A stretch of 64,000 nt of DNA. Origin: Thioclava sp. SK-1. GTDB lineage: Bacteria; Pseudomonadota; Alphaproteobacteria; Rhodobacterales; Rhodobacteraceae. Below, one piece after another: positions 28,299 through 38,117 of this stretch (positions within the stretch are counted from its first letter, which is position 1; every line of letters starts with the position of its first letter). The translations under genes and the position numbers were made by a program. The notes under the pieces are model-generated. The model was not told the origin of the DNA and ran no database searches. It worked only from the letters and a program-made list of their open reading frames with translations. Location: contig NZ_MDHA01000032.1 in NCBI RefSeq assembly GCF_001705665.1, positions 310,001 through 374,000 of the forward strand. Reading direction: 5' to 3'.

Positions 28299-29084
28299 TC
28301 AGTTCAGGTCGCGGAAAATATTGTCTTCTTCTGCGAAATCAATGCGCTCATGCACCACAGTGCCCTCATTGATATCGCGCAATTCAACCTTCCCATCCGT
28401 GTCCCCGATGATGACCATATCGCAGATGTCCACGAACAGACCATTTTCCACCACACCCGGGATTTGGTTCAGTACCAGCCCCAGCTGGCGGGCATTACTG
28501 ATTTTGTTCAGATGCAGATCCACGATGTAGTTGCCTTCATCGGTCACATAGGGCTGTTCGCCATTCAGACGCAGGGTTGTGGACCGGCCCAGCACCTCCA
28601 TTGACACCAGCATTTCCTCAATCAGCGCCCGTGTGGTCTGCCATCCAAATGGTACGACCTCTACGGGCAGCGGAAACGCGCCCAGATGCGCTACTTCTTT
28701 CGCGGCATCGGTGATGACAATCATCTGATCCGATGCGGTGGCGACAATCTTTTCTTGCAGCAGCGCACCGCCACCACCTTTGATCAGGTTCAACTCGCTG
28801 TCGAATTCATCGGCGCCGTCAATGGTCAAATCCAGCCATTTGGCCTCATCCAGCCCCACAACGGTGATCCCCACCTGACGGGCCAGATCCGCAGTCCGAG
28901 AGCTGGTCGGAACGCCGGTGATCCGCAAACCTTCTTCGCGCACCATCTCGCCAAGGCACCGGACCATCCATGCGGCGGTAGAGCCGGTGCCAAGGCCGAC
29001 ACGCATGCCGTCTTCGACGAAATCAACGGCCCGGCGGGCGGCGGCAAATTTGGCTTTATCAATCGGGGAAAGCTCGGCGGGCAT
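28299..29084 (-). CDS. rpiA: Ribose-5-phosphate isomerase A
   Basis: A 261-residue RpiA. The phosphate loop VGLGTGSTAAWM, the catalytic Asp pair in TIDGADEFD and the KGGGGALLQEK segment are all present. It interconverts ribose-5-phosphate and ribulose-5-phosphate in the pentose-phosphate pathway. The start at 29084 gives the expected length; the upstream in-frame start at 29192 would overlap the neighbouring Hint gene. It ends in a strong terminator. Confidence 0.95.
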   Translation of the reverse strand: MPAELSPIDKAKFAAARRAVDFVEDGMRVGLGTGSTAAWMVRCLGEMVREEGLRITGVPTSSRTADLARQVGITVVGLDEAKWLDLTIDGADEFDSELNLIKGGGGALLQEKIVATASDQMIVITDAAKEVAHLGAFPLPVEVVPFGWQTTRALIEEMLVSMEVLGRSTTLRLNGEQPYVTDEGNYIVDLHLNKISNARQLGLVLNQIPGVVENGLFVDICDMVIIGDTDGKVELRDINEGTVVHERIDFAEEDNIFRDLN

Positions 29085-29164
29085 ATGCGGGGCTCCTGTC
29101 ACTTGGGTCGCGTCGGTTATATCACCTGCGCGGCCATGGGATAGGGCTAAACCTGCCAAATTCT

Positions 29165-30190
29165 TCACAACGGGTGATTTATCCCGACCCAATCAGCACG
29201 GCGATGCAGGCGCAGCAAACGCATGGCGCGCCCGGTGGGTACGACGGGGCGAGCGGGCAGCTCGGGAAGTGCTGCGTCTTTCAAGATCTGGCGCAGCGTG
29301 CTGGCCTGCTGTGGGCCAATCCCACGTAAAGCTTGTGGCGCGGGCAGCAGGCTTTCAGCGCGGGCAGAATTTGCAAATACAACCTCATGTTGTTCAAATA
29401 AGATATGCACCCAATTTACCCGTGGTTTGGGCGCGTGGCATACACCGGGCAGTCCAATCAAGGCTTTGGCGGCGACCAGGATTTCCTCACCTGCCAAAGG
29501 GCCGTCATGGGGGCGCAGTAAGACACGATGCTGACCCGACACATGCAAAGCGGTTTCATTGCCGATCACCCCCGGCGCAAATCGGATAGGCGCATTGGCG
29601 CCGCGACCGTTGACCAGCCAGCGTCCCGCCCAGGCCACCGGCCGATACCCGTTATCAAGTGTTTGCACACGCATACCTTCGCGCAGCTTTTCCACGGCCA
29701 CGGGACCGTTTTTGGTGGCGACCTTTGTGCCGGCAGCAAAGCAGACCGCCATTGCGGAATAGGCCACGACTGGATCATTGCTTTCAATTGCGACGATATC
29801 GTAGCTTTGTCCGGCGAATAGGCGCTCGGATGAGGCAATTCCGGCCACATCTCCCTCAAATTCAAGCACATAAATGGTGATGTTATCTGCAGGGTTGGTC
29901 GATCCGCTCGGCCGAATGATATAGCTATATTCAGTTTCCACCTCGCCTGCCGCGCCACTGCCATAGGAGACACCGTTAAAGGTCATTGGTGCTGCCAACT
30001 CCTGCGAGCCATCCCCATCTTCAAAATTCGCATCATTATCGTTCAGATTGACGATGCGAAGATCGGCGGTTGGACCGATCGTAAAGGTTGTATTGCCCGG
30101 AGAGGAGCTGTTGCCTGTCGCGTTGGAACTGAACGGGTTTGGCCCCGTCCAAGACAAATCCGACAATTGCCAAGCGCCAAAACTGGGCAT
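29165..30190 (-). CDS. Hint-domain (hedgehog/intein) surface-type protein
   Basis: A 341-residue protein. The N-terminal 145 residues are acidic and rich in Asn, Ser and Gly (NDNDANFEDGDGSQELAA), resembling secreted calcium-binding or adhesin-like domains; there is no classical signal peptide. A Hint domain starts at the Cys of VCFAAGTKVATKNGPVAVEK and includes LHVSGQHRVLLRPHDGP, typical of the many Rhodobacterales Hint proteins. In inteins and hedgehogs such a Cys starts self-cleavage; whether this one cleaves itself is unknown. No type I exporter is adjacent. Confidence 0.8.
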   Translation of the reverse strand: MPSFGAWQLSDLSWTGPNPFSSNATGNSSSPGNTTFTIGPTADLRIVNLNDNDANFEDGDGSQELAAPMTFNGVSYGSGAAGEVETEYSYIIRPSGSTNPADNITIYVLEFEGDVAGIASSERLFAGQSYDIVAIESNDPVVAYSAMAVCFAAGTKVATKNGPVAVEKLREGMRVQTLDNGYRPVAWAGRWLVNGRGANAPIRFAPGVIGNETALHVSGQHRVLLRPHDGPLAGEEILVAAKALIGLPGVCHAPKPRVNWVHILFEQHEVVFANSARAESLLPAPQALRGIGPQQASTLRQILKDAALPELPARPVVPTGRAMRLLRLHRRADWVGINHPL

Positions 30191-30372
30191 CTACTCAGGC
30201 TCCAAATTCACAAAGGCACCGGCATGGCACCGCCCGAATTGGATATATTGTTAGTCTTAACGTAGCCTTTCGCCGGCTGCGCAACGTGCAGATTTGTCGG
30301 TTAAAGGTCGCATTTCACCCGCATGGCACGCAGATCTGTGCCAGTCTGGGTGAAATGGAAAAGGGGTACACG

Positions 30373-31752
30373 GTGTTTTTAAGTGTGTTCGACATGTTCA
30401 AGATTGGCGTTGGCCCGTCCTCATCCCACACGATGGGACCAATGGTGGCGGGGGCGCGGTTCCTCGCATTGCTGCGCGGCTCGCCTTTTGTGGCTTCCGG
30501 GCTGCGGGTGCGTTTGCATGGTTCGTTGGCCTTCACGGGAAAGGGGCATGCGACTGACCGTGCCGTGATCCTTGGGTTGGCAGGGTTTGAGCCGGCGACA
30601 TATGATGCGCGTCAGGCGGAAGATGTCTTGGCGCGCAATATGGCAACCGCTATCTTGCAACCGCCTGGTTTGGAACCGATGCGGTTTGATCCGCAGGCTG
30701 ATCTGATCTTTGATTTTGGCCCGGCATTGCCTGGCCATACAAATGGGATGGTGATTGCCGCGCTGGACCGGCAGGGCGATATACTGCTGCAAGAGACATA
30801 TTATTCCATCGGTGGTGGGTTCGTGTTAAGCGGGGCTGAGATGGACGCGCTGGATCACGTGGCGCTAGAGGCCCCGTCGCCGGTGCCATTCCCGTTTCGG
30901 CGCGCTGATGAGATGCTGGAAATGGCGCGTGCATCGGGTTTGAGCATTGCGCAGATGAAGCTGGCCAATGAGCGTAAGATGCGACCCTCTGTCGAAATAG
31001 ACGCCGGTTTGGCGCAGATCTGGCAAGTGATGTCGGGATGCCTGAAACGTGGTTTGGCTGAAGGAGGGGTTTTGCCAGGCGGCTTACAAGTGCGTCGCCG
31101 TGCGAAAGCGATTCATGAGAGCCTACTTGCCGAGCGGGGGACCAATCTGCAGGCGCCGCATGTGGTGAACGACTGGATTTCCACCTATGCGATGGCGGTG
31201 AATGAGGAAAACGCAGCCGGCGGGCAGGTGGTGACGGCGCCGACGAATGGGGCTGCTGGGGTGGTGCCGGCTGTGATCCGCTATTGGTTGGAGCATGTTC
31301 CCGGGGCAACAGCGGCCAAGGTCCCCGATTTCTTGTTGACGGCAGCGGCAATCGGCGGATTGATTAAGCATAATGCCTCTATTTCCGGGGCGGAATGCGG
31401 CTGTCAGGCAGAGGTTGGGTCAGCGGCGGCTATGGCTGCGGCGGGGATATGCGCCGTCATGGGCGGCAGTCCAGAGCAGGTGGAGAATGCTGCGGAAATT
31501 GCTTTGGAGCATCATCTGGGCATGACCTGCGATCCGGTGAAAGGCCTGGTTCAGGTTCCATGTATCGAGCGCAATGGGCTTGGTGCGGTAAAGGCGGTTT
31601 CGGCGGCCTCGCTTGCGCTGCGCGGAGATGGGAAGCATTTTGTGCCGCTTGATGCCGCAATTGAGACGATGCGTCAGACCGGGCGGGACATGCATGATCA
31701 TTACAAAGAGACCAGCTTGGGCGGGTTGGCGGTGAATGTGCCTAATTGCTGA
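30373..31752 (+). CDS. sdaA: L-serine ammonia-lyase (iron-sulfur type)
   Basis: A 459-residue single-chain L-serine deaminase. The N-terminal beta domain starts [20 protein letters not shown] and the C-terminal alpha domain follows. The cluster cysteines are seen in [16 protein letters not shown] and [18 protein letters not shown]. It converts L-serine to pyruvate and ammonia. I chose the GTG at 30373 because AAAGGGG is correctly spaced and the protein then begins as in the family; an ATG at 30355 is possible. The sequence upstream is non-coding and divergent from the Hint gene. Confidence 0.93.
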   Translation: MFLSVFDMFKIGVGPSSSHTMGPMVAGARFLALLRGSPFVASGLRVRLHGSLAFTGKGHATDRAVILGLAGFEPATYDARQAEDVLARNMATAILQPPGLEPMRFDPQADLIFDFGPALPGHTNGMVIAALDRQGDILLQETYYSIGGGFVLSGAEMDALDHVALEAPSPVPFPFRRADEMLEMARASGLSIAQMKLANERKMRPSVEIDAGLAQIWQVMSGCLKRGLAEGGVLPGGLQVRRRAKAIHESLLAERGTNLQAPHVVNDWISTYAMAVNEENAAGGQVVTAPTNGAAGVVPAVIRYWLEHVPGATAAKVPDFLLTAAAIGGLIKHNASISGAECGCQAEVGSAAAMAAAGICAVMGGSPEQVENAAEIALEHHLGMTCDPVKGLVQVPCIERNGLGAVKAVSAASLALRGDGKHFVPLDAAIETMRQTGRDMHDHYKETSLGGLAVNVPNC

Positions 31753-31761
31753 GGGTTGAGG

Positions 31762-31828
31762 GAGGGGCGTTGCCCCTTTTGACGCTGACGCGTCAATTCA
31801 CCCCAGGATATTTCAGGCAAGATGAAAG
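31762..31828 (+). repeat. Two-hairpin intergenic element, copy 2
   Basis: GGGGC/GCCCC hairpin followed by four T (so it can terminate sdaA), then a TGACGC/GCGTCA hairpin, then the core TTCACCCCAGGATATTTCAG and GCAAGATGAAAG. It starts ten bases after the sdaA stop. Confidence 0.75.
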
Positions 31829-31857
31829 CAGGCGGTGACAGTAAGGATGGGGTCGGG

Positions 31858-33120
31858 TTAAAGCGCGCGCCAGCCGATGTCGCGCCGGCAGAACCCATCG
31901 GGCCAGTCGATGGCGTCGACCATATCATAGGCGCGGCGCTGTGCGTCTTGTAATGTTGCGCCGCGGGCGGTGACATTGAGCACGCGCCCCCCCGTTGCGA
32001 TGATTGCGCCGTCTTTTGCTGCTGTGCCCGCGTGGAATACGACCTGATCTGACGTATTAGGAAGTGCATCCAGACCGTTGATCTGTGTGCCTTTCTTATA
32101 CGTGCCGGGATAGCCGTTGGCCGCGAGAACGACTGTCATTGCGACATCGTCGGCCCAATTGGGTTGCACCTGATCAAGGCGGCCTTCGGCGCAGGCGAGC
32201 AGCAGGTCGAGGATTTGGCCGCCCAGGCGGAGCATCAACACCTGACATTCGGGGTCACCGAAACGCACGTTATATTCGACCAGCCGCGGCTGGCCGTCTT
32301 TGATCATCAGGCCTGCGTAGAGCACGCCTTGGAACGGGGTGCCTTGCCGGGCCATTTCTGCGACGGTTGGTTTGATGATTGTGTCAATCGCAATGGCTTC
32401 GATTTCAGGGGTCAGGACCGGTGCGGGGGAATAGGCCCCCATGCCGCCGGTGTTTGGCCCGGTATCACCTTCGCCTACACGCTTATGATCCTGTGCGCCG
32501 CCGACTGCGGCGATATTGGCACCATCCGAAAGGATGAAGAGCGAGGCTTCTTCGCCCTCCATGAATTCTTCTATCACGACCTCGGTGCCGGCGGCTCCGA
32601 AAGCACCGCCGAAGATATCCTCCAGGCCGGCATAGGCTTCGTCCAGGGTCATGGCGACGATGACACCTTTTCCGGCGGCCAGACCGTCGGCTTTGACCAC
32701 GATTGGGGCGCCTTGCGCCCGGACATAGGCTTTGGCCGCATCCAGATCGGTGAAGCGGGCGTATTTGGCGGTGGGGGCGTCGCAGGCGTCGCAGATCTCT
32801 TTGGTGAAAGCTTTTGAGGATTCGAGTTTGGCTGCGGCAGCGGAGGGACCAAATGTCAGGTACCCCTGTGCGCGCAGCCGATCAGCAACGCCTGCAGCCA
32901 AAGGTGCCTCGGGGCCAATCACGACAAAATCAATCGCGTTTTCTGCGCAAAGCGCCAGCACAGCATCCGTATCACATGGGTCGATATTGGCACAGTCGGC
33001 AATTTGCGCCATGCCCGCATTGCCCGGAGCAGCAATAAGACGATCACATTTCGGGTTTTGCTTGATGGCCCATACCAGAGCATGCTCACGGCCGCCGCTG
33101 CCCAACACCAAAATATTCAT
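31858..33120 (-). CDS. purD: Phosphoribosylamine-glycine ligase (GAR synthetase)
   Basis: A 420-residue ATP-grasp enzyme for the second step of purine synthesis. MNILVLGSGGREHALVWAI is the classic N-terminus; VKADGLAAGKGV and ARQGTPFQGVLYAGLMI mark the ATP-grasp core, and EYNVRFGDPECQVLM the metal-binding region. Monocistronic, diverging from xseA. The family normally has about 420-430 residues, so it is complete. purL, two steps further on in the pathway, is at the left of the window but not linked. Confidence 0.96.
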   Translation of the reverse strand: MNILVLGSGGREHALVWAIKQNPKCDRLIAAPGNAGMAQIADCANIDPCDTDAVLALCAENAIDFVVIGPEAPLAAGVADRLRAQGYLTFGPSAAAAKLESSKAFTKEICDACDAPTAKYARFTDLDAAKAYVRAQGAPIVVKADGLAAGKGVIVAMTLDEAYAGLEDIFGGAFGAAGTEVVIEEFMEGEEASLFILSDGANIAAVGGAQDHKRVGEGDTGPNTGGMGAYSPAPVLTPEIEAIAIDTIIKPTVAEMARQGTPFQGVLYAGLMIKDGQPRLVEYNVRFGDPECQVLMLRLGGQILDLLLACAEGRLDQVQPNWADDVAMTVVLAANGYPGTYKKGTQINGLDALPNTSDQVVFHAGTAAKDGAIIATGGRVLNVTARGATLQDAQRRAYDMVDAIDWPDGFCRRDIGWRAL

Positions 33121-33346
33121 TGAAGATCCCCTTTGCCTTGTGCATGGGCGGTTTTAAGGGGGGCATGGCGAGCTTGCAAGATAAAGCCGACATTGAATGG
33201 TTTATGCGCGCTGTCCATCGGGCCGGAGGTGGCGCGACAGCGCCTGGCCGACCGGATGAAGCGGGGTTCGATGCCCCGCTTCGGACGAGCCTTGCTGTGC
33301 AACGCAACAGATTGCACCCGGCGCGACGATGGTGGAATGTAGAGCA

Positions 33347-34888
33347 ATGGAATTATTTGAAGATGACACACCGCAGCCCGGTGGCAATGCGCATGACTAT
33401 ACCGTCTCGGAGATTTCCGGGTCGGTCAAGCGCGTGCTTGAGGGCGAATTTGGCCGCGTGCGGGTGCGTGGAGAGGTTGGGCGCGTTTCTGTTCCGCGTT
33501 CGGGGCACATGTATTTCGATCTGAAAGATGATCGTGCGGTGATTGCGGCTGTCAGCTGGAAGGGACAAGTGTCCAAGATGCAGGTCCGTCCCGAAGAGGG
33601 GATGGAGGTCATTGCCAGCGGGCGTCTGACCACATTTCCCGGACAATCAAAATATCAATTGATTGTGGATACGGTGGAGCCGGCTGGTGCGGGGGCCCTG
33701 ATGGCGATGTTGGAGGCGCGCAAGCGTGCTTTGGCAGCCGAGGGGCTTTTTGCGGATGATTTAAAGCAGGCGCTGCCTTGGTTGCCCGGGGTGATTGGTG
33801 TTGTGACCTCTCCTTCGGGGGCGGTGATTCGCGATATTTTGCACCGGTTGCGCGACCGCTTTCCACGCCATGTGTTGATTTGGCCTGTCGCGGTGCAGGG
33901 GCAAAGCTGTGCGCCAGATGTCGCACGGGCCATTCGCGGCTTTAATGCGATGGCTCCGGGTGGGCCGCTCCCAAGGCCGGAGTTGATTATTGTCGCGCGC
34001 GGAGGCGGGTCAATTGAAGACCTTTGGGGGTTTAACGAAGAAATCGTTGTCCGGGCGGCAGCCGAAAGTGCCATTCCACTGATTTCCGCAGTGGGCCATG
34101 AAACGGATACAACGTTGATTGACTTTGCCTCTGATCGCCGGGCGCCTACCCCCACAGCTGCGGCCGAAATGGCTGTCCCGGTTCGGCGCGATTTGGCGAT
34201 TTGGCTGGGGGAGGCACAGACGCGTATGCGTCGTGCTATCCGCAGCCGGATTGATGCGTGGCGGCAACGTCACAGCGATTTGGCGCGTGCACTGGGGCGG
34301 CCTGATGCGCTGATCGCGCCTGCGCAGCAGCGGTTTGACCTGTGGGCTGAGCGGCTGAACCCGGCTTTGCGCAGCGCCAGTTTGCGCAATCGCGCCAGTT
34401 TTACCGCGCTGGAGGCGCGGATGTCGCCGGGGTTCTTGTCGCGTTATTTGGCCAATGAATCGCGCCAGATTGTGACCCTGTCGCAGCGGTTTAAGGCGGC
34501 AAAACTGCGCAATTTGCAACAGGCGCGCAAGTCACATGCCGATGCGCAGGCCAAGATCGCGGATTTGTCGCAGCGCATGGTGCGGTCACAGAAAAACCAG
34601 TTGGGGCAGTTGCACGAACAGGTCAGACAATTGGAGCAGATGCGTCAGACGCTTGGCTATAGTGAGACGCTCAAGCGGGGCTATGCGATTGTGCGCAGTG
34701 GCGATCAGCTTGTGACCTCATCTGCGGTTGCAAGTGCGGCCAAGACATTGGAGCTGGAATTTGCCGATGGGCGTGTGGTGATTGATGCCGGTGGGCGCAG
34801 CGCAGCGCCAAAAGCCACGGCCAAGCCACGCAAGAGCCCCAAGGCCAATCCTGATGAAGATGCGGGAGATCAGGGCAGTCTGTTTTAA
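33347..34888 (+). CDS. xseA: Exodeoxyribonuclease VII large subunit
   Basis: A 513-residue protein. The N-terminal OB fold (YTVSEISGSVKRVLEGEFG; GHMYFDLKDDRAVIAAV) precedes the catalytic core (GVVTSPSGAVIRDILHRL; IIVARGGGSIEDLWGFNEE; GHETDTTLIDFASDRRAP) and a long helical coiled coil. The last 40 residues are lysine/proline-rich. It degrades single-stranded DNA with XseB, whose gene is not in the window. ATG at 33347 was preferred because it gives MELFEDD, usual in relatives; ATG at 33329 is an alternative. Confidence 0.94.
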   Translation: MELFEDDTPQPGGNAHDYTVSEISGSVKRVLEGEFGRVRVRGEVGRVSVPRSGHMYFDLKDDRAVIAAVSWKGQVSKMQVRPEEGMEVIASGRLTTFPGQSKYQLIVDTVEPAGAGALMAMLEARKRALAAEGLFADDLKQALPWLPGVIGVVTSPSGAVIRDILHRLRDRFPRHVLIWPVAVQGQSCAPDVARAIRGFNAMAPGGPLPRPELIIVARGGGSIEDLWGFNEEIVVRAAAESAIPLISAVGHETDTTLIDFASDRRAPTPTAAAEMAVPVRRDLAIWLGEAQTRMRRAIRSRIDAWRQRHSDLARALGRPDALIAPAQQRFDLWAERLNPALRSASLRNRASFTALEARMSPGFLSRYLANESRQIVTLSQRFKAAKLRNLQQARKSHADAQAKIADLSQRMVRSQKNQLGQLHEQVRQLEQMRQTLGYSETLKRGYAIVRSGDQLVTSSAVASAAKTLELEFADGRVVIDAGGRSAAPKATAKPRKSPKANPDEDAGDQGSLF

Positions 34889-35042
34889 GCCCTGATAGGG
34901 CCGTAGCCCAACTGCGGTCGGCGGCGTTAGAACGAGCCGGGATGGTACAGCATGCGATGGAGCAGAGCGGACCAAGGTCGCCTTCGCTTGGGCATCGAGC
35001 CCGCGCGCAGGCGGTCGCAGGCCCGGTGGGCCTGCTTCGGGT
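34889..35042. other. Non-coding gap after xseA with several small hairpins
   Basis: This 154-base gap between two convergent genes contains CCAAG/CTTGG (34968-34987) and a GCAGGCCC/GGGCCTGC hairpin (about 35016-35034). None carries a T run, and no gene is evident. Confidence 0.35.
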
Positions 35043-35456
35043 CTAGACCCCGATGTCGGGGCCGGGGCAGGCCAGTGGCTCTGCACTTTCGGTAAGTGAA
35101 ATCAGCGGCGTGCTGTCATCATCGCCCATGAACCGCGCCATCAGCCCGTTATCGGTGTCATGAAATGTCCAGCATTGCAGCCCATTGTCATCTTGGTAAT
35201 CAAAGCAGATCTGCGGCCCGTTTTGAAACCATGTGCCTTCTTTGCATTCCCCTTCTGCAAAGGCCCAAAGCACGCGATTATGTGGTAGATATTGTTCAAC
35301 CCCATAGGGCATTCCGCCCGAGGAATAGGTGATGGTTTTGCCCGATGTGCGCGCGTCAAACGCCGCAGCATCAAGCGGCGGCGACACATCGGCCGCACCT
35401 GCCCACCCCGCAAAACAGGCCGTCATAAGGAAAATGCAGGCAAAGCGGAGGATCAT
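35043..35456 (-). CDS. Hypothetical periplasmic protein
   Basis: A 137-residue protein with a clear signal peptide (ILRFACIFLMTACFAGWAGA). The mature part contains four conserved-looking cysteines and aromatic motifs (LWAFAEGECKEGTWF; ICFDYQDDNGLQCWTF), suggesting a small disulfide-stabilised beta domain. I do not recognise the family. The start at 35456 is set by the signal peptide; an upstream in-frame extension to 35555 adds a low-complexity leader. Confidence 0.65.
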   Translation of the reverse strand: MILRFACIFLMTACFAGWAGAADVSPPLDAAAFDARTSGKTITYSSGGMPYGVEQYLPHNRVLWAFAEGECKEGTWFQNGPQICFDYQDDNGLQCWTFHDTDNGLMARFMGDDDSTPLISLTESAEPLACPGPDIGV

Positions 35457-35634
35457 TGGTGGCTCCCTGAAAAACACAATATATACGGTGGTGCTGACAG
35501 TGACAGGTCCAAGGGCGCTTGAAAACCCAAACCCGCGTAATCCATCTTGCCCCAAGCGGCGTCTTTCCTTGGGTTCTGCCCTTCCATCACGGCGCTTGAT
35601 TGATTAGGTGATAAGAAACCAGCAGGGACCACCA

Positions 35635-36735
35635 ATGTCATTTTTCAAAAAGTTGAAATCGCGTCTGACACGTTCATCTTCGCGTTTGGAGGATGGGTTG
35701 GAGGATCTGGTGACAGAAGGGCAGGCCGCTGATGCACCCGCGCAGCCAACCGCCGACCCCGACGTGGCGCCACAACATCAGACCGCAGCGCCCGCAGTGG
35801 TGCCGGTTGGCCTGCCCAGCGAGGATGCACCACAGCCCACGGGCAAAGATGGTGGCGTGTTTGGGCGTTTTTTGGGCCGGGCCACCACCAATGAGCCGCG
35901 GCGGGTGCTGGATGACGACTTTTTGGAAAGCCTTGAGGATTTGCTTATCGCCTCTGACATGGGGGTAGATACTGCGCAGCGCGTTTCGGCCAATCTGGCC
36001 GAGGGGCGGATGGGGCGGAAACTATCCGTGTCCGAGATCAAGGCGCTTTTGGCACAAGAGATCACGCGGATCATGGATCCTGTCGCGCGGCCGATGCCGA
36101 TCTATCCAAAACGCCCGCAGGTGGTATTGGTTGTCGGGGTGAATGGTTCTGGCAAAACCACAACCATCGGGAAACTGGCACTGCAGTTCAAGGCGGCAGG
36201 AAAATCGGTGGTGATTGCGGCCGGCGATACGTTCCGCGCCGCTGCGGTGGAGCAATTGAAGGTCTGGGGTGAGCGGGCCGATGTGCCTGTGCTCACGGCA
36301 CCAGAAGGGTCTGATCCGGCCAGCCTCGCCTTTGACGCGATGACGCGGGCGGAAGCCGATGGCGCAGATCTGTTGCTGATCGACACAGCGGGGCGGTTAC
36401 AAAACCGATCTGATCTGATGGAAGAATTGGCAAAAATTGTGCGGGTGATCCGTAAAAAAGACCCTGACGCGCCGCATAACACGCTGTTGGTTCTGGATGC
36501 GACGACAGGGCAAAACGCGCTGAACCAAGTGGATATTTTCCGTAATATCTCTGACGTGTCGGGGCTGGTGATGACCAAGCTGGATGGTACGGCGAAGGGT
36601 GGCGTTCTGGTCGCTTTGGCGGACCGGTTTGGTCTGCCGATCCACGCGATTGGCGTTGGTGAACAAATTGACGATTTGGCCGCGTTTGAACCTGAAGATT
36701 TCGCCAAAGCGCTGGTTGGGCTGGACGAGGCATGA
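35635..36735 (+). CDS. ftsY: Signal recognition particle receptor FtsY
   Basis: A 366-residue SRP receptor. A basic amphipathic start (FFKKLKSRLTRSSSRL) and an acidic/proline-rich A region (residues 15-75) precede the NG GTPase domain: G1 GVNGSGKTTTIGKLA, DTAGRLQN and TKLDGTAKGG. It docks Ffh-SRP-ribosome complexes at the membrane; the SRP RNA gene is at 17.7 kb. ATG at 35635 has AGGGA upstream. yciB follows 39 bases downstream and is probably cotranscribed. Confidence 0.95.
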   Translation: MSFFKKLKSRLTRSSSRLEDGLEDLVTEGQAADAPAQPTADPDVAPQHQTAAPAVVPVGLPSEDAPQPTGKDGGVFGRFLGRATTNEPRRVLDDDFLESLEDLLIASDMGVDTAQRVSANLAEGRMGRKLSVSEIKALLAQEITRIMDPVARPMPIYPKRPQVVLVVGVNGSGKTTTIGKLALQFKAAGKSVVIAAGDTFRAAAVEQLKVWGERADVPVLTAPEGSDPASLAFDAMTRAEADGADLLLIDTAGRLQNRSDLMEELAKIVRVIRKKDPDAPHNTLLVLDATTGQNALNQVDIFRNISDVSGLVMTKLDGTAKGGVLVALADRFGLPIHAIGVGEQIDDLAAFEPEDFAKALVGLDEA

Positions 36736-36774
36736 TGGCACAGGCATCGCAGACAGACCAAGCAGGAGCACGAC

Positions 36775-37404
36775 ATGGCGCATGAGCCTTCAACAGGTAA
36801 GACCATCAGCCCGGCGCTGAAAGCGGTGCTGGAATTTGGTCCCATCGTGGCGTTTTTCGTCACCTATATGAAGATCAAAGACGATAGCTTCCTGATCCAC
36901 GGGGTTGAATATTCGGGTTTTGTGCTGGCCACGGCTGCGTTTATCCCGCTGATCGTGATTTCGACGCTGTTGTTATGGCGATTGACCGGGCGCCTTGCGC
37001 CGATGCAAATAGCAACCTTGGTTTTGGTGGTGGTTTTCGGTGGTTTGTCGGTGTGGTTGAACGATCCGAAATTTTTCAAGATGAAGCCGACAATCATCTA
37101 TCTGCTGTTCTCGGGTCTGTTGTTCTATGGGCTGTGGCGCGACAAACCATGGTTAAAACTGGTGATGGAAGGGTCATTGCCAATGCGCCACGCGGGCTGG
37201 GTGATTCTGACGCGGCGCCTGGCCTTACTGTTTCTGGGATTGGCCATCGCGAATGAGGTGATTTGGCGCACAATGTCAGAAGAGGCTTGGGTGAATTTCA
37301 AGACATTCGGTCTGACGGGCTTGATGTTCGTGTTTTTCATGGCCCAAGGCGGGCTGATCAAAACTTATGGCATCGACAAGGACGCAACCGGCGACGGTGA
37401 GTGA
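36775..37404 (+). CDS. yciB: Inner-membrane protein YciB (septation protein A homolog)
   Basis: A 209-residue protein with about six membrane segments. LEFGPIVAFFVTYMK near the N-terminus and DPKFFKMKPTIIYLLFSGLL in the middle are the family signatures. It is implicated in cell-envelope synthesis and division in other bacteria, but its molecular activity is not settled. It lies 39 bases downstream of ftsY, an association common in Rhodobacterales. Confidence 0.88.
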   Translation: MAHEPSTGKTISPALKAVLEFGPIVAFFVTYMKIKDDSFLIHGVEYSGFVLATAAFIPLIVISTLLLWRLTGRLAPMQIATLVLVVVFGGLSVWLNDPKFFKMKPTIIYLLFSGLLFYGLWRDKPWLKLVMEGSLPMRHAGWVILTRRLALLFLGLAIANEVIWRTMSEEAWVNFKTFGLTGLMFVFFMAQGGLIKTYGIDKDATGDGE

Positions 37405-37423
37405 TAATGTCCGCTTCGTAAGG

Positions 37424-37975
37424 TTAACGCGGTGAAAATTCATTGATCAGCGCGGCGGTTGTGCTGATATCTGCGAAGCCTGACCGCAGCAGCCCGATAG
37501 TGACATCATGGATTTGTTGTGCGCTGACGCCACTGTCGGGCAGGTCAAAACCCAGCACGGCATCTTCGACAATCGTGACACCATAGCCCAGATCACAGGC
37601 CGCACGCGCAGTCGAGGCCACGCCGAACCCGGTTTCGGCACCACAGATGATCAGATCTGATATCCGCGCATGCATCAGGTGATTTTGTAAATCCGTGCCG
37701 GAAAATGCGGAAGATCCGCTTTTTTGAAACACCATTTCATCGCCGCGCGCCAGATCGCAGGGCAGGGGTTTGGCGCCTTTGGCATTCGGATGGAAAATCG
37801 CCCCGGGCTTCATGTCCCGGTGCCGGATATGGATCACAGATACATTCCCATCACGGCAGGCCTTCGCCAGCAGTGAAATACGCGTGTTTGCATTGCCGTT
37901 GACATGATCACGACCGGCGTCGATCCGTGTCAGCATTTCGGCCTGCATATCGAGAATCAAAAGAGCTTTATTCAT
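37424..37975 (-). CDS. Isochorismatase-like hydrolase without the catalytic cysteine
   Basis: A 183-residue Rossmann-like protein of the cysteine hydrolase/isochorismatase superfamily. The active-site Asp (ALLILDMQ) and Lys (VFQKSGSSAF) are present. The cysteine usually found in the C[V/I]xxTArdA motif is replaced: the segment reads GAETGFGVASTARAA. Gly at that position also occurs in true isochorismatases such as EntB and PhzD, so this may not be an amidase. Convergent with yciB; substrate unknown. Confidence 0.75.
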   Translation of the reverse strand: MNKALLILDMQAEMLTRIDAGRDHVNGNANTRISLLAKACRDGNVSVIHIRHRDMKPGAIFHPNAKGAKPLPCDLARGDEMVFQKSGSSAFSGTDLQNHLMHARISDLIICGAETGFGVASTARAACDLGYGVTIVEDAVLGFDLPDSGVSAQQIHDVTIGLLRSGFADISTTAALINEFSPR

Positions 37976-38117
37976 GTGCCGACGCTAGCGCGAATGTGTT
38001 ACCAAGGCCTTGCATTTCGAAGGCTTTTCGCGTGGTGCAGATCTGCCATGTTATTGACCCGCGTCAGAGGGCAGAGTATCGCGGTAAAACACGCGGCAGA
38101 TAGCTGCAGGAGGGAAG

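Noticed and set aside
33121-33346. Short frames in the purD-xseA gap, including a GAAGCGGGG/CCCCGCTTC hairpin
   Set aside because: No frame has a plausible start and family; the hairpin has no T run and no clear role.
37976-38117. SAM riboswitch in front of metZ
   Set aside because: None of the SAM-II or SAM/SAH consensus blocks could be found in the 142-base leader.
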